The translations under genes were made by a program, and so were the position numbers. This document shows, one piece after another, positions 5,511-7,552 of a stretch of DNA of 7,552 nt. Below the pieces are notes generated by a model. It was not told the DNA's origin. It saw only the letters and a list, made by a program, of their open reading frames with translations, and made no database searches. Position 1 is the stretch's first letter. Every line of letters starts with the position of its first letter. Source of the stretch: JBHIBR01 sp046759145 [NCBI: Nitrospinota bacterium] (GTDB lineage Bacteria > UBA8248); the NCBI GenBank assembly GCA_046759145.1, contig JBHIBR010000083.1, forward strand, positions 1 through 7,552. The letters are read 5' to 3'.

Positions 5511-7552
5511 GTGCGTCCCTCGGGGGACGCCCGGAAGGGAGGGCCAGGCGGGCGCCTTCGCCATCCGGCTCGGTGGTGGGGGCTGGCGGCTTACGGGGGG
5601 CTGGGTCTGGCCACGTTGCCGCTGGCGCTCCCGGCCTGGCGTCAGATGGGCCGGATGCTGGGGGGACGGCGCGAGGCGATCCTCACCGCAGTCCTCCTCG
5701 GGTCTGGCTTCCTGGTGGCTGGGGGGCTTCTCGTGCGGAAGTGGGAGCGCCGGGCATGGGTCCTCGCTGGCCTGGTGGCCGTCGCGTTCTTGTTCCTCTG
5801 GGATTTCTTCCGCATCCGCTCCCCCATCGAGCGGTTCCACTTCGCCCAGTACGGCGCCTTCGGCCTCCTGGCCGTCTGGGCCTTCCGGGGTGAGGACTGG
5901 GCTGGCTGGCGCCTGTGGGCGGGCGTGCTGGCCCTCGCCCTCTCTCTGGGCGCCATCGACGAGTTCGTCCAGTACCTCCTCCCGAGCCGGGTGGGGGAGT
6001 GGCGGGACATCTGGCTGAACGCCAAGGGGAGTCTTTACGGGTTGGGGGGAAGCGTGCTTCTCCTCGACCGGCAGGGGGAGCTCTTTGCGCTTCGGGCAGG
6101 GAGCGGCAGGCGGGGGGAGCGTAGAGCGGGCGGCTCCCTCGCTCTCCTCTCGGCGCTCCTGGCCCTCGTCCTCCTCCCCCTTGCGGCGAGCGCCGCCCCC
6201 GACCGTCCCCTGCCCACCCTGAAGGCCTTCCGTGCCGGGGTGCGGGGTGTGCTCCGGGAGAACTGCGGTCGGAGGGCGGAGGTGGGCTTCCAGGTGCGCT
6301 CCCTCGCCACCGGCGAGGTGCTTTACGACCACCGGGGCGGGCGCCCCCTCATCCCCGCCTCCAACGTGAAGCTCGTGACGACCGCCGCCGCCCTTGTGCG
6401 CCTTGGGCCCGACTACGCCTTCCCCACCGAGGTGCGGGCCCGGGAGGCGCCGAAGGGGGGCGTCCTCAGGGGAGACCTCTACCTGAAGGGCTTCGGCGAC
6501 CCCGCCCTCGTCCACGAGCGCCTCTGGCTCTTGGCCCGGGAGGTGGCCCACCGCGGGGTGCGGGAGGTGCAGGGGGACCTGGTGGCGGATGACGCTTTCT
6601 TCGACGCCGCCCGGCGCAACCCCGCCTGGCCAGGGCGCACCCGCACCATGGCCTCCTCTTACGAAGCGCCCGCAGGGGCGCTCTCGCTCGACTTCAACGT
6701 AGTGACCCTCTACGTGGAGCCCGGAAGCTCGCCCGGCCAGAAGGCCCGTGTGGTGGCCGACCCGTCCAGCGAGCACGTCCGGGTCCAAAACCGGGTCACC
6801 ACGGGCGCCCGGGGCGTGCGGCCCTCCCTCGTGGTGGGCAGGCGGAAGAAGGGCGGGCGGGACGTCATTGTGGTCCGGGGACGGGTGCCCGCCGGGGGTA
6901 GGCGCAGGCGCTACTACGTGAGCGTGAGCGACCCTCCCCTCTACGCGGCCCGCGCCTTCGCGAAGTTCCTCGAGGGGGCGGGTGTGCGCCTTAGGGGGCG
7001 CATCCGACGCGGGGAGACGCCCCCGGGGACGAACCTCGTGGCCCGGACCCGTTCCAAGCCCCTCTCCGCCATCGTCCGCGACCTCAACAAGCTTAGCAAC
7101 AACTTCATCGCCGAGCAGGTCCTCAAGACGCTGGGCGCGGAGGTCTACGGGCCGCCGGGGAGCTGGGAGAAGGGACTCCGCGTGGTGCGGGGTTTCCTAA
7201 AAGAGCTGGGCGTCCCCGAGGGCCAGTTCCGCCTGGCCGATGGCTCGGGCTTCTCCCTCAAGAACCGATTAGCGCCTGCCGCCCTGGTCCGGGTGTTGGT
7301 CCGCATGTACGCCGACTTCCGCCTGGGGCCCGAGTACGTGGCCTCGCTGGGCGTGGCCGGGGTGGACGGCACCCTCCGGCGGCGCCTGCGCGGCACAACC
7401 GCCGAGCGGCGCATCCGGGCCAAGACGGGCTTGCTCCGCCGGGTGCGGGCGCTCTCGGGCTATGCGGTGAGCCGGGCGGGGGAACCTTTGGCTTTCTCCA
7501 TCCTGGTGAACGACCGGGGCTGCGGGGGGCGAGGGATGCGGGCGCTCCAGGA
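5511..7552 (+). CDS. dacB: VanZ-like domain fused to DacB/PBP4 peptidase (3' partial)
   Basis: One frame runs without a stop from the GTG at 5511 to the window edge (680 residues visible). Residues 22-185 form a VanZ-like membrane domain, with segments near 22-43, 57-75, 83-100, 109-125, 135-157 and 167-185. Motifs are E107-R-F-H110-F-A-Q-Y and DEFVQYLLPSR (150-160), followed by D166...N170...G173. VanZ proteins are linked to glycopeptide (teicoplanin) resistance. A basic stretch and a seventh hydrophobic segment (209-229, ending ASAA) lead into a periplasmic S13 D-Ala-D-Ala carboxypeptidase/endopeptidase domain, which trims or cuts peptidoglycan cross-links. Its active-site motifs are S284-N-V-K287, S529-N-N531 and K638-T-G640. 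The spacings of 245 and 109 residues match E. coli PBP4 (244 and 111), including room for its large inserted domains. Only the last few residues should lie beyond the window. It starts 32 nt after the selenoprotein stop, so it is probably co-transcribed. The 209-229 segment resembles an old DacB signal peptide, suggesting fusion of two genes. Confidence 0.88.
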   Translation, partial: MRPSGDARKGGPGGRLRHPARWWGLAAYGGLGLATLPLALPAWRQMGRMLGGRREAILTAVLLGSGFLVAGGLLVRKWERRAWVLAGLVAVAFLFLWDFFRIRSPIERFHFAQYGAFGLLAVWAFRGEDWAGWRLWAGVLALALSLGAIDEFVQYLLPSRVGEWRDIWLNAKGSLYGLGGSVLLLDRQGELFALRAGSGRRGERRAGGSLALLSALLALVLLPLAASAAPDRPLPTLKAFRAGVRGVLRENCGRRAEVGFQVRSLATGEVLYDHRGGRPLIPASNVKLVTTAAALVRLGPDYAFPTEVRAREAPKGGVLRGDLYLKGFGDPALVHERLWLLAREVAHRGVREVQGDLVADDAFFDAARRNPAWPGRTRTMASSYEAPAGALSLDFNVVTLYVEPGSSPGQKARVVADPSSEHVRVQNRVTTGARGVRPSLVVGRRKKGGRDVIVVRGRVPAGGRRRRYYVSVSDPPLYAARAFAKFLEGAGVRLRGRIRRGETPPGTNLVARTRSKPLSAIVRDLNKLSNNFIAEQVLKTLGAEVYGPPGSWEKGLRVVRGFLKELGVPEGQFRLADGSGFSLKNRLAPAALVRVLVRMYADFRLGPEYVASLGVAGVDGTLRRRLRGTTAERRIRAKTGLLRRVRALSGYAVSRAGEPLAFSILVNDRGCGGRGMRALQ

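Noticed and set aside
5409-6788. 459-residue minus-strand frame opposite the VanZ-DacB gene
   Set aside because: The translation is compositionally biased without recognisable motifs, while the plus strand holds VanZ and all three S13 active-site motifs.
1-7552. CRISPR arrays, tRNA/rRNA genes (including selC) and insertion sequences
   Set aside because: I found no spaced direct repeats, no cloverleaf-like sequence and no transposase-like frame or terminal repeats in the window.

Overview
The window is GC-rich bacterial DNA, with one visibly A+T-richer block at about 183-1234. My hand counts give 29/60 G+C at 301-360 and 22/60 at 421-480, against 51/60 at 2161-2220. The organism cannot be named. 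A lipobox-type binding protein, a class C (S13) penicillin-binding protein and a selenoprotein are together consistent with an uncultivated high-GC bacterium, probably Gram-negative. If the selenoprotein call is right, the host must also carry selA, selB, selC and selD, none of which lies here.

Left part (1-1462): a short non-coding lead with small inverted repeats, then two plus-strand genes of unknown function. They overlap by one base (TGATG) and probably form a transferred two-gene cassette. The second has GTSH and CGAEH motifs that distantly recall TraB/TIKI-type proteins. A gene-free stretch (1235-1462) follows, with a possible zinc-knuckle gene remnant and a small hairpin.

Middle (1463-4817, minus strand): a compact peptide-type ABC importer operon. 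Its order is lipoprotein substrate-binding protein, DppB-type permease, DppC-type permease. The gaps are 5 nt and then a 4-nt GTGA overlap. No ATPase gene is present in the window.

Right part (4818-7552, plus strand), divergent from the importer: a 174-residue exported peroxiredoxin-like protein follows a plausible sigma70-type promoter. Its gene contains an in-frame UGA at 5149-5151, exactly where this family has a redox cysteine, giving a U-A-I-C motif. A SECIS-like hairpin with a GGUC apex follows at the correct distance. The UGA is therefore best read as selenocysteine, although an ordinary annotation would split the gene in two. Thirty-two bases downstream begins one uninterrupted frame, running off the window end, that joins an N-terminal VanZ-like membrane domain to a complete-looking DacB/PBP4 (S13) catalytic domain. 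The two plus-strand genes probably form an envelope-directed operon (thiol/peroxide redox plus peptidoglycan or glycolipid handling).

The strongest points for follow-up are the UxxC selenoprotein and the VanZ-DacB fusion.
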